Source of the DNA: an uncultured Eubacteriales bacterium
Lineage (GTDB): Bacteria; Bacillota; Clostridia; Oscillospirales; Acutalibacteraceae
Length of the DNA stretch: 64,000 nucleotides
Assembly (NCBI GenBank): GCA_934667845.1
Contig: CAKUMQ010000006.1
Location: 5,616 to 69,615, forward strand
Direction: 5' to 3'
Shown piece after piece: positions 36,327 to 44,638 of this stretch. The position numbers and the translations under genes were made by a program. How positions within the stretch are numbered: the first letter of the stretch is position 1; each line of letters begins with the position of its first letter. Under the pieces are notes generated by a model that saw only the letters and a program-made list of their open reading frames with translations, was not told the origin of the DNA and searched no databases.

Positions 36327-37088
36327 TTACAACCCCCGTGATGTCAGAAATTGATAGCTTTTTTTGAGGCAGACAAACGGATCCTCGCCGCCGCAATCGT
36401 CCTGCTCAACGAGCAGGTATTCCGCACCGGCGTCGGCACAGGCTTTGATGATCTTGTCAAAATCCATATTGCCGCTGCCGACCGGCGCCATGACGGAGGC
36501 ATTGCCCCTGACGCCCATATCCTTCAGATGTATGCAGGGGACGCGCCCCGACAGCGTGCGGATAAAGTCCGCGGCGTCCAGTCCCGCCGCCTGCAGCCAG
36601 TAGGTATCGAGCGTGAAGCCGAGCGGCGCGTTGCCGTACCTTTCCAGCAGGCGGTCAAACCACGTCCTGCCGTCCGCACTGCGGGCAAACTCCAGCGCGT
36701 GGTTATGGTACATCAGCCGATAGCCGCCGTCGGCGAACGGCTTTGCCGCCGCGCCGATAATGCCGCACAGCGTCTCGAAATCCGCTTCGCCCCCCGCCAT
36801 GCCGTTCGGCGCATACCCGATGCCGATATAGCGGCAGCCGAATACGGCGTGATCCGCCATGACCTCCTGTGTGCGGTCGCGGATGCGGTCGGGCGGGATG
36901 TGGGTCAGCACACAGCGCAGTCCCGTCTCGCGCAGCCGGTCACGCAGCCATTCCGGCGCATAGGCGCAGGTGCCGGACACCTGCACGGTCTTGTAGCCGA
37001 TGGCGGCGATCCGGCGCAGCGTGTCGGCAAAGTCGTCGGGCGTTTTGCAGAAGTCCCGCACGGTGTACAGCTGGGCTCCGATCTCCAT
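36327..37088 (-). CDS. Sugar phosphate isomerase/epimerase (TIM barrel), first gene of the uronate operon
   Basis: About 253 aa. Starts MEIGAQLYTVRD, the common opening of this IolE-like family, with YHNHALEF and IHLKDMG carrying metal-binding candidates. I chose the ATG at 37088 because GGGAGG is 7 bp upstream; the longer reading would start within the promoter. Its promoter region (37090-37210) is shared with the divergent AraC gene. The reaction is not known. Confidence 0.82.
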   Translation of the reverse strand: MEIGAQLYTVRDFCKTPDDFADTLRRIAAIGYKTVQVSGTCAYAPEWLRDRLRETGLRCVLTHIPPDRIRDRTQEVMADHAVFGCRYIGIGYAPNGMAGGEADFETLCGIIGAAAKPFADGGYRLMYHNHALEFARSADGRTWFDRLLERYGNAPLGFTLDTYWLQAAGLDAADFIRTLSGRVPCIHLKDMGVRGNASVMAPVGSGNMDFDKIIKACADAGAEYLLVEQDDCGGEDPFVCLKKSYQFLTSRGL

Positions 37089-37186
37089 GATACAGCCTCC
37101 CTTTCCGTTTCGGTCGCAATGACCGGTTCTGTCTCCCATTATAATGGATTTTTTTCGCAATAACATTGTTAAAACGCACATTGATA

Positions 37187-37214
37187 TTGCAAAAATGCGC
37201 ATTTGCGGTATAAT
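37187..37214 (+). promoter_or_regulatory. Promoter and operator between the uronate operon and its AraC gene
   Basis: -35 TTGCAA (37187-37192), 16-bp spacer, -10 TATAAT (37209-37214), pointing to the AraC gene. The spacer holds a perfect palindrome AAATGCGCATTT (37193-37204), well placed for a repressor. On the minus strand a TATAAT (about 37138-37143) marks a probable -10 for the uronate operon. Confidence 0.6.
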
Positions 37215-37246
37215 GAGAGCAGAAGATCCACGGGAGGCGCGAAGCT

Positions 37247-38098
37247 ATGCGCAATGACGTCTGTTCCACGGCGCTGTTCTCCTTTCACCGGACGCGGGAC
37301 GAAAGCCCGAAGCGGGCGGCGTTTCCGCTGCACGCCCACGAGGGCTTTGAGCTTTTGTACATCGTCGAGGGCAAGGGCAGCTTTTTGGTCGAGGGGCGGG
37401 AATACCCGCTCGCGCCGCATACGGCGATGATCATGCGCCCCGGCGAGGTGCACCGCCTGCTGGTGGACGAGCGGTTTCCCTATGAGCGGGTCTGCGTGAT
37501 GTTCCGGCAGGAGCTTTTGCAGGGGATCGACCCCGGCGGGCTGCTGCTTGTGCCGTTTCTCCGCCGCGGGCTCGGCGAGCGCAACCGCTACCGCCTCTCC
37601 TCCTGCGGCGAAGAGCTTCTGGCGCTGTTTGCGCCGGGCGACGCCGCGGGGTGGGAGCCGGGCAGTCTGGAGCTGACGGCGCAGCTGTTTTTGCTGCGGT
37701 GCCTGTTTGAGATCCGCAGCCGGCAAACGGCGCGCAAGCCGGCTGCGGACCCGCCGCCGCTTGAGCCTTTGCTCACGTTTATCAACCGGCATCTCGGGGA
37801 CGAGCTGTCGCTGAACGCGGTCGCCGCGCAGTTTTATATCAGCCCCGCCCAGCTCAACCGCCAGCTGAAGCGCTCGGTCGGCACGACGTTTTGGCACTAT
37901 GTGCTGGTCAAGCGCCTGCTGCTGGCAAAATCGCTGCTGCTGCAGGGCGTACCGGCGGGCGAAGCCGCCCGGCAAAGCGGCTTTTCGGAGTATACGGCGT
38001 TTTACCGCGCCTATAAAAAGCAGTTCGGCATCTCGCCGCGCAGCGACCTGCACGGCGCGCCCGATCAGAACGGGCAGCTGGACGCCTTTGAGTCGTAA
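37247..38098 (+). CDS. AraC-family regulator of the uronate operon
   Basis: The 283-aa protein has an N-terminal cupin sensor (FPLHAHEGFELLYIVEGKGSF, with His residues) and a C-terminal AraC double helix-turn-helix (LSLNAVAAQFYISPAQLNRQLK, then AARQSGFSEYTAFYRAYKKQFG). It is divergent from the uronate operon and most likely controls it in answer to a pathway sugar; this is an inference from place. GGGAGG precedes its ATG, and a bidirectional terminator follows the stop. Confidence 0.88.
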   Translation: MRNDVCSTALFSFHRTRDESPKRAAFPLHAHEGFELLYIVEGKGSFLVEGREYPLAPHTAMIMRPGEVHRLLVDERFPYERVCVMFRQELLQGIDPGGLLLVPFLRRGLGERNRYRLSSCGEELLALFAPGDAAGWEPGSLELTAQLFLLRCLFEIRSRQTARKPAADPPPLEPLLTFINRHLGDELSLNAVAAQFYISPAQLNRQLKRSVGTTFWHYVLVKRLLLAKSLLLQGVPAGEAARQSGFSEYTAFYRAYKKQFGISPRSDLHGAPDQNGQLDAFES

Positions 38099-38100
38099 TG

Positions 38101-38146
38101 CCGCAAAAAAGCGCTCCCGACGATCGTCGGGAGCGCTTTTTTGCGG
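38101..38146. terminator. Bidirectional terminator (AraC / aldose epimerase genes)
   Basis: Perfect stem CGCTCCCGACG / CGTCGGGAGCG with A6 on the left and T6 on the right, between convergent genes. Confidence 0.92.
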
Positions 38147-38205
38147 TTTGTCCTATGCAGTTGACCGGGCGCAGGGAAGCCGCCGCCCGGGGCGGGAAAC
38201 CGTTT

Positions 38206-39087
38206 TCACGCAAAGGTCATGGTATAGGTGTTGCGATATATCCCACAAGGCGGCAGCACGGTCATGTCCGGCTTATCCTCCAGGGCGGCGACACCGGGGC
38301 GATCCAGCCCGGGCGAGCCGCTCCACGGCTCGATGCACACATAGGGCGCTTCGGAAAAGGGGCGGTGCCACAGCCCGATATAGGTCATATCGGGAAACGC
38401 CATATGTACCCGCCGCGCACCGTGCACGGAGCGCAGGGTCAGCCCTTTGGCGGTGTTCCGGAAAAACCACGCGTCCCGGTCAAACATCCGGTGGGTCAGC
38501 CACAGGCGGTTTTGCGCGTCGGTGGGAACGGGGCGCACCTCGCCGGTGTAAAAACAGCTGTCCGACATGATCAGCAGTTCGGGCGTGCACGGCTCGTCGA
38601 ATTCGATGAAATAGTCCTCAAACGCCTCCCCCGCCGACAGCGGCACGTTAAAGCCCGGGTGTCCGCCGACGGCAAACCGCATGGGCGTTTCGTCAAGGTT
38701 ATGCACGATAAAAGCCGCCGACAGCGTGCTGCCGGTCAGGGTATAGGTCATATCCAGCGAAAAGCGCCACGGGTACATCCGCAGCGTATCGGGCGAAGAG
38801 CACAGCCGGAGGGTGACGGTGTCGGCTTCCTGCCGGACGACCGCCCACTCCGCGTCCTTGGCGAAGCCGTGGATGTCCATGCGGTAGACCTTGCCGCCGC
38901 AGGTATATTTTTCCTCTGTCAGGCGGCCGCAGACGGGGAAAAGATTGGGCGCGCGGCCGGACCAGAAAGCGGGGTCGCCCTGCCAGAGATATTCGGTATC
39001 CGCCGCCTTGCCGTACACAGACTGCAATTCGGCGCCGCGGCTGCTGACAGATACGCGCAGCCGGGCGTTTTCGATCACACAGAGCAT
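38206..39087 (-). CDS. Aldose 1-epimerase-like protein
   Basis: About 293 aa of galactose-mutarotase fold. Motifs: RGAELQSV, YLWQGDPAFW, FPVCGRL near the N-terminus, MDIHGFAKDAEW (catalytic-type His at about 80), and AVGGHPGFNVPL (second His, about 150). The acidic catalytic candidate is near IEPWSG. It interconverts sugar anomers. I chose the ATG at 39087 (GGGGGAGG upstream). The next gene upstream is the mannose-6-phosphate-isomerase-like one, 43 bp away. Confidence 0.85.
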   Translation of the reverse strand: MLCVIENARLRVSVSSRGAELQSVYGKAADTEYLWQGDPAFWSGRAPNLFPVCGRLTEEKYTCGGKVYRMDIHGFAKDAEWAVVRQEADTVTLRLCSSPDTLRMYPWRFSLDMTYTLTGSTLSAAFIVHNLDETPMRFAVGGHPGFNVPLSAGEAFEDYFIEFDEPCTPELLIMSDSCFYTGEVRPVPTDAQNRLWLTHRMFDRDAWFFRNTAKGLTLRSVHGARRVHMAFPDMTYIGLWHRPFSEAPYVCIEPWSGSPGLDRPGVAALEDKPDMTVLPPCGIYRNTYTMTFA

Positions 39088-39130
39088 AGTGTCCTCCCCC
39101 GCTTTTTCCGCTTCGGCATACAAGTCCCGC

Positions 39131-40189
39131 TCATTCCCCTGCCGGGGGCAGGCAAGCCACCAGCTGCAGGCTGTCGCCATAGACCGTCACCTTGCCGGCG
39201 GCGGCATGGGGCAGGAAGAAATAGTCTCCTTTTTTAAGGTCGCGGCGGCTGCCGCCCCAGGAGACCCCGCCCGCGCCCGCCGTCACCACGTACACGGCGG
39301 GAGCGTCGGTGAGGACTGCCGCGGCGTTTGTCAGCGTGTGGCGCTCCACGGCAAAGCAGGGGGTGTCCGCATAGGAGATGAGGCTCTCCCGGCGGTGTCC
39401 GTTTTCTCCGCTGATAAGCCGGGGACGGCGGCGCCCCATCGCGACGGCTTTTTCGCCGCTGACGGTATAATCAAACACATCCAGAGCGGTGTCCGCGTCC
39501 AGACCGATGTACATTTCCTGCTCGCTCAGCGCATAGTCGGCGCACCAATACTCGGGCTGGATCGTGAAATCCGACGGCTCCTGCACCTCTAAAATGAGGC
39601 AGCCCGCGCCGATGGCGTGCACCATGCGGGCAGGCACGAAGAATACGTCCCCCGTCTGCACCGGCACCCGGTTGAGCAGCGGCACCATGGCGTTTTTGTC
39701 CGTTTTGCTGCGCGCCACGGCATCGGCGAACTCCGCCTTTTGCAGGGCGTCCTTAAAGCCGAAATACAGGCAGGCGCCGGGGCGGGTCGCCAGCACGACC
39801 CAGCTCTCCGCCTTGCCGTAGGCGCTGTGGAAATACCGGCGGGAAAACGCCTTGTCGGGGTGCGCCTGCACCGGCAGGCGCACGGCGCTGTCCAGAATCT
39901 TGGTCAGCACGCCGAACGTTTGGCGGCTGCCCAGCAGCTGCGCGGGATATTCCCGCAGCAGATCGTCAAAATACAGGTCGGTACCGGCGACGCGGGAGAT
40001 GCCCTCCTTCTCGCCCCTGCTCACCTTGTTGATGGCTTTGACCGAGGAGGCGACCCACTCCTCCGGCTCAAAGCCGTCGGCGGAACCGTCCCCGAAGAAA
40101 TCGGCGAACAGCGCGCCGCCGGTGTAGATGCGGGACACGCGGTTTTTCTCAAAAAACAGCGGCCCTTCGAACAAAGCAGAAATATCCAT
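39131..40189 (-). CDS. manA: Mannose-6-phosphate isomerase-like cupin enzyme (class I)
   Basis: The 352-aa protein has the zinc-site pattern of type I phosphomannose isomerases: PVQAHPD (Gln/His), GKAESW (Glu) and PARMVHAIGAGC (His). It should interconvert mannose-6-phosphate and fructose-6-phosphate, linking mannose use to glycolysis; this would suit mannan as a substrate of the upstream glycosidases. The 5' leader contains a 15-bp inverted repeat (40207-40254) directly before the GGAGGATC binding site. Confidence 0.82.
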   Translation of the reverse strand: MDISALFEGPLFFEKNRVSRIYTGGALFADFFGDGSADGFEPEEWVASSVKAINKVSRGEKEGISRVAGTDLYFDDLLREYPAQLLGSRQTFGVLTKILDSAVRLPVQAHPDKAFSRRYFHSAYGKAESWVVLATRPGACLYFGFKDALQKAEFADAVARSKTDKNAMVPLLNRVPVQTGDVFFVPARMVHAIGAGCLILEVQEPSDFTIQPEYWCADYALSEQEMYIGLDADTALDVFDYTVSGEKAVAMGRRRPRLISGENGHRRESLISYADTPCFAVERHTLTNAAAVLTDAPAVYVVTAGAGGVSWGGSRRDLKKGDYFFLPHAAAGKVTVYGDSLQLVACLPPAGE

Positions 40190-40206
40190 CCCGATCCTCC
40201 GTTTTT

Positions 40207-40254
40207 ATCCGTGCAAAATAAGGAAAGTCTCTCATCCCTTTATTTTGCACGGAT
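40207..40254. promoter_or_regulatory. 15-bp inverted repeat in the manA leader
   Basis: Arms 40207-40221 and 40240-40254 are exact complements around an 18-base loop. On the minus strand the hairpin ends about 7 bp before the manA SD (GGAGG) and lacks a U-tract, so an operator or a translation-controlling RNA hairpin is more likely than a terminator. Confidence 0.5.
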
Positions 40255-40415
40255 GCCCGCAAAAAGCAAGGGGTTTTCGCAAAAAAGAGCGAAAACAATA
40301 CAAAAGAAAGCTGTTTTGTACCCTTTGGCGGCATTTTTGGCGGCAGAGCCGCCGAAGCGGCGGGCGCGGACGGAAAAAATAAGCGATTATACTGCTTTTT
40401 GGATGCAAAACGGTA

Positions 40416-40444
40416 TTGCATCGGCTTTTGATCTGCGGTATGCT
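40416..40444 (+). promoter_or_regulatory. Promoter of the SGNH hydrolase gene
   Basis: -35 TTGCAT (40416-40421), 17-bp spacer, -10 TATGCT (40439-40444), about 75 bp before the start codon. Confidence 0.5.
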
Positions 40445-40518
40445 TGGTTACAGCCGGGCGGCAATTTCGGTCGATCTGCGGTGTCACCCGCGGACAGTTG
40501 ATTTTGAGGTGAAGAAAA

Positions 40519-41220
40519 ATGAACGTTGATCAGGTTACCCTTGCCACACGCGTCGATGTGACAAAGCAGCTTAAACCGTCGGAATATGTCTCCTTTGACG
40601 GGGCGGAAAAGCCCGGTCTGCGGGTGATGTTCGTCGGAAACTCCATCACGCTCCACGGCGTCAACCTTGAGATCGGCTGGCCGAATTTCTGGGGCATGGC
40701 GGCGTCTGCGCCGGAGAAGGACTATGTTCATCTATGCTGTGCACACATACGCAAGACCCATCCGCAGGCGGCGTTTTGCATCTGTCAGGCGGGCGACTGG
40801 GAGCGGCAGTATGCGGACGGCGACCGCACGTTCCCGGAGTTTGCGGCGGCGCGGGATTTCGGGGCGGATGTGATCATCATCAAGCTCGCCGCCAACTGCC
40901 CGGTCGACAACTTTGACGGGGCGCTCTTTCGGAAAAATTTCGCTTCGCTGATCGGCTATCTCAACGGCACCGGCAGGGCGCGGATCCTTGTCGCCACCGA
41001 ATTTTACCGGCATCCTGCCGGGGACGCGATCCGGCGCTATGCCGAAGAAAGCGGCTGCCCGCTCTGCGTGCTGGACGATCTGGGCGACCGGCCGGAGATG
41101 AAGGCGATCGGTCGGTTTGCCCATGAGGGCGTCGCCAATCACCCCGGCGATCTCGGCATGCAGACGATCGCCGCACGGCTGTGTGCCGTCTTTGACGCCA
41201 TGGAAGCCGCACGCACCTGA
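40519..41220 (+). CDS. SGNH/GDSL hydrolase
   Basis: The 233-aa protein has block I FVGNSITLH (catalytic Ser) at about 38-46, block III KLAANCPVDN (Asn) and block V with the catalytic Asp/His as HEGVANHPGDLGM near residue 205. Without a signal peptide it is likely cytosolic. Such enzymes remove acetyl or other acyl groups from sugars, which would suit imported plant oligosaccharides. AGGTGAAG precedes the ATG, and a strong terminator follows. The substrate is inferred only. Confidence 0.85.
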   Translation: MNVDQVTLATRVDVTKQLKPSEYVSFDGAEKPGLRVMFVGNSITLHGVNLEIGWPNFWGMAASAPEKDYVHLCCAHIRKTHPQAAFCICQAGDWERQYADGDRTFPEFAAARDFGADVIIIKLAANCPVDNFDGALFRKNFASLIGYLNGTGRARILVATEFYRHPAGDAIRRYAEESGCPLCVLDDLGDRPEMKAIGRFAHEGVANHPGDLGMQTIAARLCAVFDAMEAART

Positions 41221-41254
41221 ACCGGCGACGACGGCAAAAAAACGGCAGCTGCCG

Positions 41255-41303
41255 AAAAAAGGCGGACGCACGGGAGATCACCGTGCCGTCCGCCTTTTGT
41301 TTT
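41255..41303 (+). terminator. Terminator of the SGNH hydrolase gene
   Basis: Stem GGCGGACG.CACGG / CCGTG.CGTCCGCC followed by TTTTGTTTT. Confidence 0.9.
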
Positions 41304-41379
41304 GTGCCGGTAAGGATCGAAAAAGCTGCCCCCGCAGGAAACGGGCGGCACGGATACTCGGTCGAAAGGTCTCCGCCTG

Positions 41380-42482
41380 TTATTTCACGAATACATCCCG
41401 CAGGGCATCCAGATAACCGGTCCCGTTGACATCATCCGGCAGCAGATAGCTCATTTCCGTCCACTCGTTCCAGCTGTTCACCGTCACCAGCGGCACCGGC
41501 AGCCGGTGGGTATCCACATAGGTGCGCGCCGCCAGGAAGCCCTCCCGGATGTTTTCCGGTGTAGTTTCCGTCATGATGGGGAAGGCGCTGTCCGTAAACC
41601 GGGAGTTATTGTCCCAGCCCACGGAAATATGGGGGAAATAGGGAATATCATAGGTCTCGTCGATCCGCTGCCACTCCCGCTTTACCTCGTCCATTACCGC
41701 CGGATAGGGCTGGGCATAGTTGGCAAAATGGACAAACTGGTAGTGGGTCATGCTGTCGAAGCCAAGCAGGGAAATGATCTCCTTCATGGAGCCGGTCCGA
41801 CCGCTGTCCACGCCGCTGATATCCGCTGCATTTCATGCCAGAGCGTCAGCTGCAGATGCAGCCCGGGGAAGCCCGCCTCGCGCACCTTTTTCCGGAAGTC
41901 GTTCAGCGCCTGCCGGGTGGCGTCTATCCCGCCCAGACTGCGGATCAGATTGCATACATCGTAGATCATGAACACCGGGCAGCCGTCGATCGTATAATAA
42001 TTGGGCTGAACAAAATATCGGGAGATCACCCGGTCGCAGACCCGGTCAAATTCTTCCCGGGGCACGCTGCCTTTCCAGATCACCTCATGGAGGCTGCTGT
42101 TGCGCTTGTCCCACAGGCAGGTGGCATCATGGTTGGCCCACATCAGGTAGAATTTCATTTCCTGTCGGTTTTCCGCCTGCAAAAAGCCCTGATCCAGACA
42201 CTACTCCAGAAAGGGACGTCCGCCATACCAGTACCAGTCGTAGATAAAGGTATTAACACCGTGTGACACGGCCTGCCGAATCTGAAATTCCATCACCCCG
42301 GGGTCCGCCTCATTCTGATAGCCCCACAGCGGACGCCGCGGGAGCACCTCGCCGGGCACCCGGCTCTCGGCGGTCTGCACGGTCTGCCACTCGCCGATCC
42401 CCTTTTCCCAGAAAATACGGGTGCGGGGCTCATCGCCGGTATACGCCGGCCAGATATAGGCTGCCACATCATATTGCTGCAT
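41380..42482 (-). pseudogene. Broken WbsX/GH99-like glycosidase gene
   Basis: Three pieces in order on the minus strand form one protein of about 365 residues. The first piece (MQQYDVAAYIWPAYTGDEP to GGRPFLE) ends in an in-frame TAG near 42199-42202. The second (CLDQGFLQAENRQEMKFYLM to TLWHEMQ) changes frame at about 41822-41828. The third runs DISGVDSG to TGYLDALRDVFVK. Motifs (ANHDATCLWDKR, NSWNEWTEM) match the WbsX/GH99-like family involved in polysaccharide processing. The TAG stands where a Glu codon is expected. Two independent lesions argue for a true pseudogene, though errors in the assembly could also cause them. The start at 42482 has GGAAAGG upstream. Confidence 0.8.
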
Positions 42483-42770
42483 ACTGATCCATCCTTTCCC
42501 GGTTCCGCTCACCGGAAACTGTCGGCACCATCTCAGCAGATCTCCGCCCGAATGTCTACCCTTTTTTCGGCAAGCGGGAAAAGGTCAATCGACTTTCGCA
42601 CAGAAGAGAATATCTGCCTTCCCCCCGCTTTATATATCGGCAGTTATCCGTATCCTGCTCTCCGTCAGAAAAAAACGGTCTTCAGATAAAACATGCAGAC
42701 GCCCGGAGCTTCGCCCCACCCTTGTGTATACACGATGAGTAAATATGCTCCGCATGCACGGCCGGCATAA

Positions 42771-42796
42771 CAAAAGAGCAGACATACATCTGCTCC
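42771..42796 (-). terminator. Terminator downstream of the surface glycosidase-like gene
   Basis: Stem GAGCAGA/TCTGCTC followed on the minus strand by TTTTGTT. Confidence 0.7.
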
Positions 42797-42828
42797 GGCA
42801 CATAAAACCATATCAAAATAACAGATCC

Positions 42829-42870
42829 GATCCGCCCGGCTGGGAGCAGCGGCTCCCTGCCGGGCGGATC
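42829..42870. terminator. Hairpin just past the surface glycosidase-like gene
   Basis: 12-bp stem (GATCCGCCCGGC / GCCGGGCGGATC) with a nested inner stem GGGAGC/GCTCCC; the plus side continues as ATTTTT. It is 10 bp from the stop of the minus-strand gene; the weaker minus-strand tail makes its role uncertain. Confidence 0.45.
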
Positions 42871-42879
42871 ATTTTTCAT

Positions 42880-44613
42880 TCACTTTTTTACTACGGCGTC
42901 GCGGATCGCCTCCAGATAGCCGAAGCGGTCACGCACGTTCGGCACAAGGCCGGGGCCGCCCTCCGCCCATTCGGACATATTGTAGCACATGATGACCTGC
43001 GGCAGCGCGGGATACTTCTCCAGCTGCGCGACAGCCTTCTGCATATACTGAGCGAACAGGTCGGGCGTGCTGCCGGGACAGATCCACCCCGATTCATGCG
43101 GGCGCTGCGTGTGGACCGACGTGCCGACGGAGATGATGACGTTGCCCTTTTTGGGCGGCTTGAAGTTCGCCACCAGATCGGCATAGGTGTATTTCCCGGT
43201 GCGGTCGGTGACCGTGTAATTCGGCGTGTAGCTGGTCGTATAGCGCAGCACGCCGTCCGCGGTCATATCGCCGATCTCTTTCACCGGCCAGTTGATATAC
43301 AGCGCCATGCCGCCGAAGCCCGCCTTGCGGAAACGCGCGGCAAGCTCCCGATAAAAGGCTTTCACGTTCTCCGCGCTGCCGAAGATCGTGGGATAGGACG
43401 ACTCGGCGATGATCGAGATGACCGGGTAGCGCTTGCCGTCCCGCTCGACGTAATAGTAGTTGTCATACTTGCTGTAGATCTTGTCGACCAGGGCGAAAAA
43501 GTTCTCGCGCACCCGCTTTTCGTTGGCGGCGTCATATGCCTTGGGAAAAGAGTATTCCCCGCTCATGACGTAGCGGATGTTTTTGAAATTCGGCGTGTTT
43601 GTGAACAGCTGATACACCCAGTGGTCGCGGTGGGCGGGCTGTTCCCAGCCGGTCAGCCCGCTGCCGGACAGCAGCAGCGACGCGCCCGCCATGCCGTATT
43701 CCCGCAGCCAATAGCACTGCCAGTCCAGCACCTTGGGGTCGTCCCCGCGATAAAACCCGAGCAGCGGATGGCGGCTGGGATCGTATGCGTCCAGCGGCTT
43801 GCCGTCCAGTTCGCGCGAGGCGGAATCGTGGTGGTTCCACGTCCAATAGTACCAGCCGATCCACCCGGTCTTGGCGATCTTGGTGCATTGCAGCCCGAAA
43901 TCATTGTACCAGTACGGCAGCACATCGACCTTGCGCTCGATCGTGCGGGTGGAGAGCGGCGGCGATACCAGATTGCCGGAAACGCCGCTGAACTCCTCAT
44001 TGTTCGTCTCCAAATGGTTGTGCATCAGCCCGATCAGGTTGCCCGCATCGTCAAAGTTGACGATCGGCGTGTCGGAGATCCGGTTGCGGATCAGCACCCC
44101 GTCCTTCGACTGGAAACGCACGCCGCCCGAAAGATCGAGCGTCAGGCCGTTGAACAGATATGTCCCGTTGGGGTAATAGATCTTTTTGCCCGTGGCGTGC
44201 AGCCGGGTCAGCACCGCGGTGGAATCCGTTTTGCCGGTGGGATCCGCCCCGTAGGTGACGACGTTGATCTCCGCCGGATAGTCCGGCTGCCCGGTGGTGC
44301 GGGTCGTTTTTGTCACGGCGGTGGTCCTGACCCCGCCGCCCGCCGTCGTCACGGCGCCGCGGCGCGTCGTGCCGCCCGGCACGCCGGACGGCTGCCCGGC
44401 ACTGCTCTCCGGCAGCACCCCCGGCCCGTCGGCGGACGTGCCGTCCGGATCGCGACTGTCGCTTGCCGACGAGCTGCCCGGCTGCGGCGTATCGCTTCCG
44501 CTGTCCGGTGCAGCCGGCTGCAGCGACACGCCGACCCCCACTGCACAGGCGATCAGCGCCACGCACACCATGGCTGTCACCGTGATCAGGATCTGTTTTT
44601 TCTTTGCGTCCAT
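42880..44613 (-). CDS. Membrane-anchored glycosidase-like protein with pectate-lyase-like N-terminus
   Basis: The 577-aa protein has a membrane helix at residues 8-30 and a Ser/Pro/Gly/Thr-rich spacer to about residue 100. Next comes a segment like the opening of Pectate_lyase_3 beta-helices (NVVTYGADPTGKTDSTAVL, FNGLTLDLSGGV). From about residue 220 there is a domain whose end (NMSEWAEG, GYLEAIRD) parallels the WbsX/GH99-like family and the pseudogene next door. Such a combination is unusual and I cannot name the reaction; a surface glycan-processing role fits the cluster. It ends the second glycan operon. Confidence 0.6.
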   Translation of the reverse strand: MDAKKKQILITVTAMVCVALIACAVGVGVSLQPAAPDSGSDTPQPGSSSASDSRDPDGTSADGPGVLPESSAGQPSGVPGGTTRRGAVTTAGGGVRTTAVTKTTRTTGQPDYPAEINVVTYGADPTGKTDSTAVLTRLHATGKKIYYPNGTYLFNGLTLDLSGGVRFQSKDGVLIRNRISDTPIVNFDDAGNLIGLMHNHLETNNEEFSGVSGNLVSPPLSTRTIERKVDVLPYWYNDFGLQCTKIAKTGWIGWYYWTWNHHDSASRELDGKPLDAYDPSRHPLLGFYRGDDPKVLDWQCYWLREYGMAGASLLLSGSGLTGWEQPAHRDHWVYQLFTNTPNFKNIRYVMSGEYSFPKAYDAANEKRVRENFFALVDKIYSKYDNYYYVERDGKRYPVISIIAESSYPTIFGSAENVKAFYRELAARFRKAGFGGMALYINWPVKEIGDMTADGVLRYTTSYTPNYTVTDRTGKYTYADLVANFKPPKKGNVIISVGTSVHTQRPHESGWICPGSTPDLFAQYMQKAVAQLEKYPALPQVIMCYNMSEWAEGGPGLVPNVRDRFGYLEAIRDAVVKK

Positions 44614-44638
44614 CTGCCTATGATCCCTTTCCTGCCGA

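Larger units (their letters stand above)
40190..40518. other. Divergent promoter region (manA / SGNH hydrolase)
   Basis: It contains the perfect 15-bp inverted repeat at 40207-40254, an 8-bp inverted repeat GTTTTCGC/GCGAAAAC around 40273-40296, and a plus-strand promoter at 40416-40444. I see no gene here. Confidence 0.55.
42483..42879. other. Gap with two hairpins after the surface glycosidase gene
   Basis: No gene is seen. It carries the hairpins at 42771-42796 and 42829-42870 (listed) and about 260 bp of moderately AT-rich sequence in front of the WbsX-like pseudogene, which may hold its promoter; I could not pick one with confidence. Confidence 0.5.

Noticed and set aside
42514..42527. 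GGAAACTGTCGGC, resembling the palindrome of the first glycan operon
   Set aside because: Only one half-site is intact; the right half does not match.
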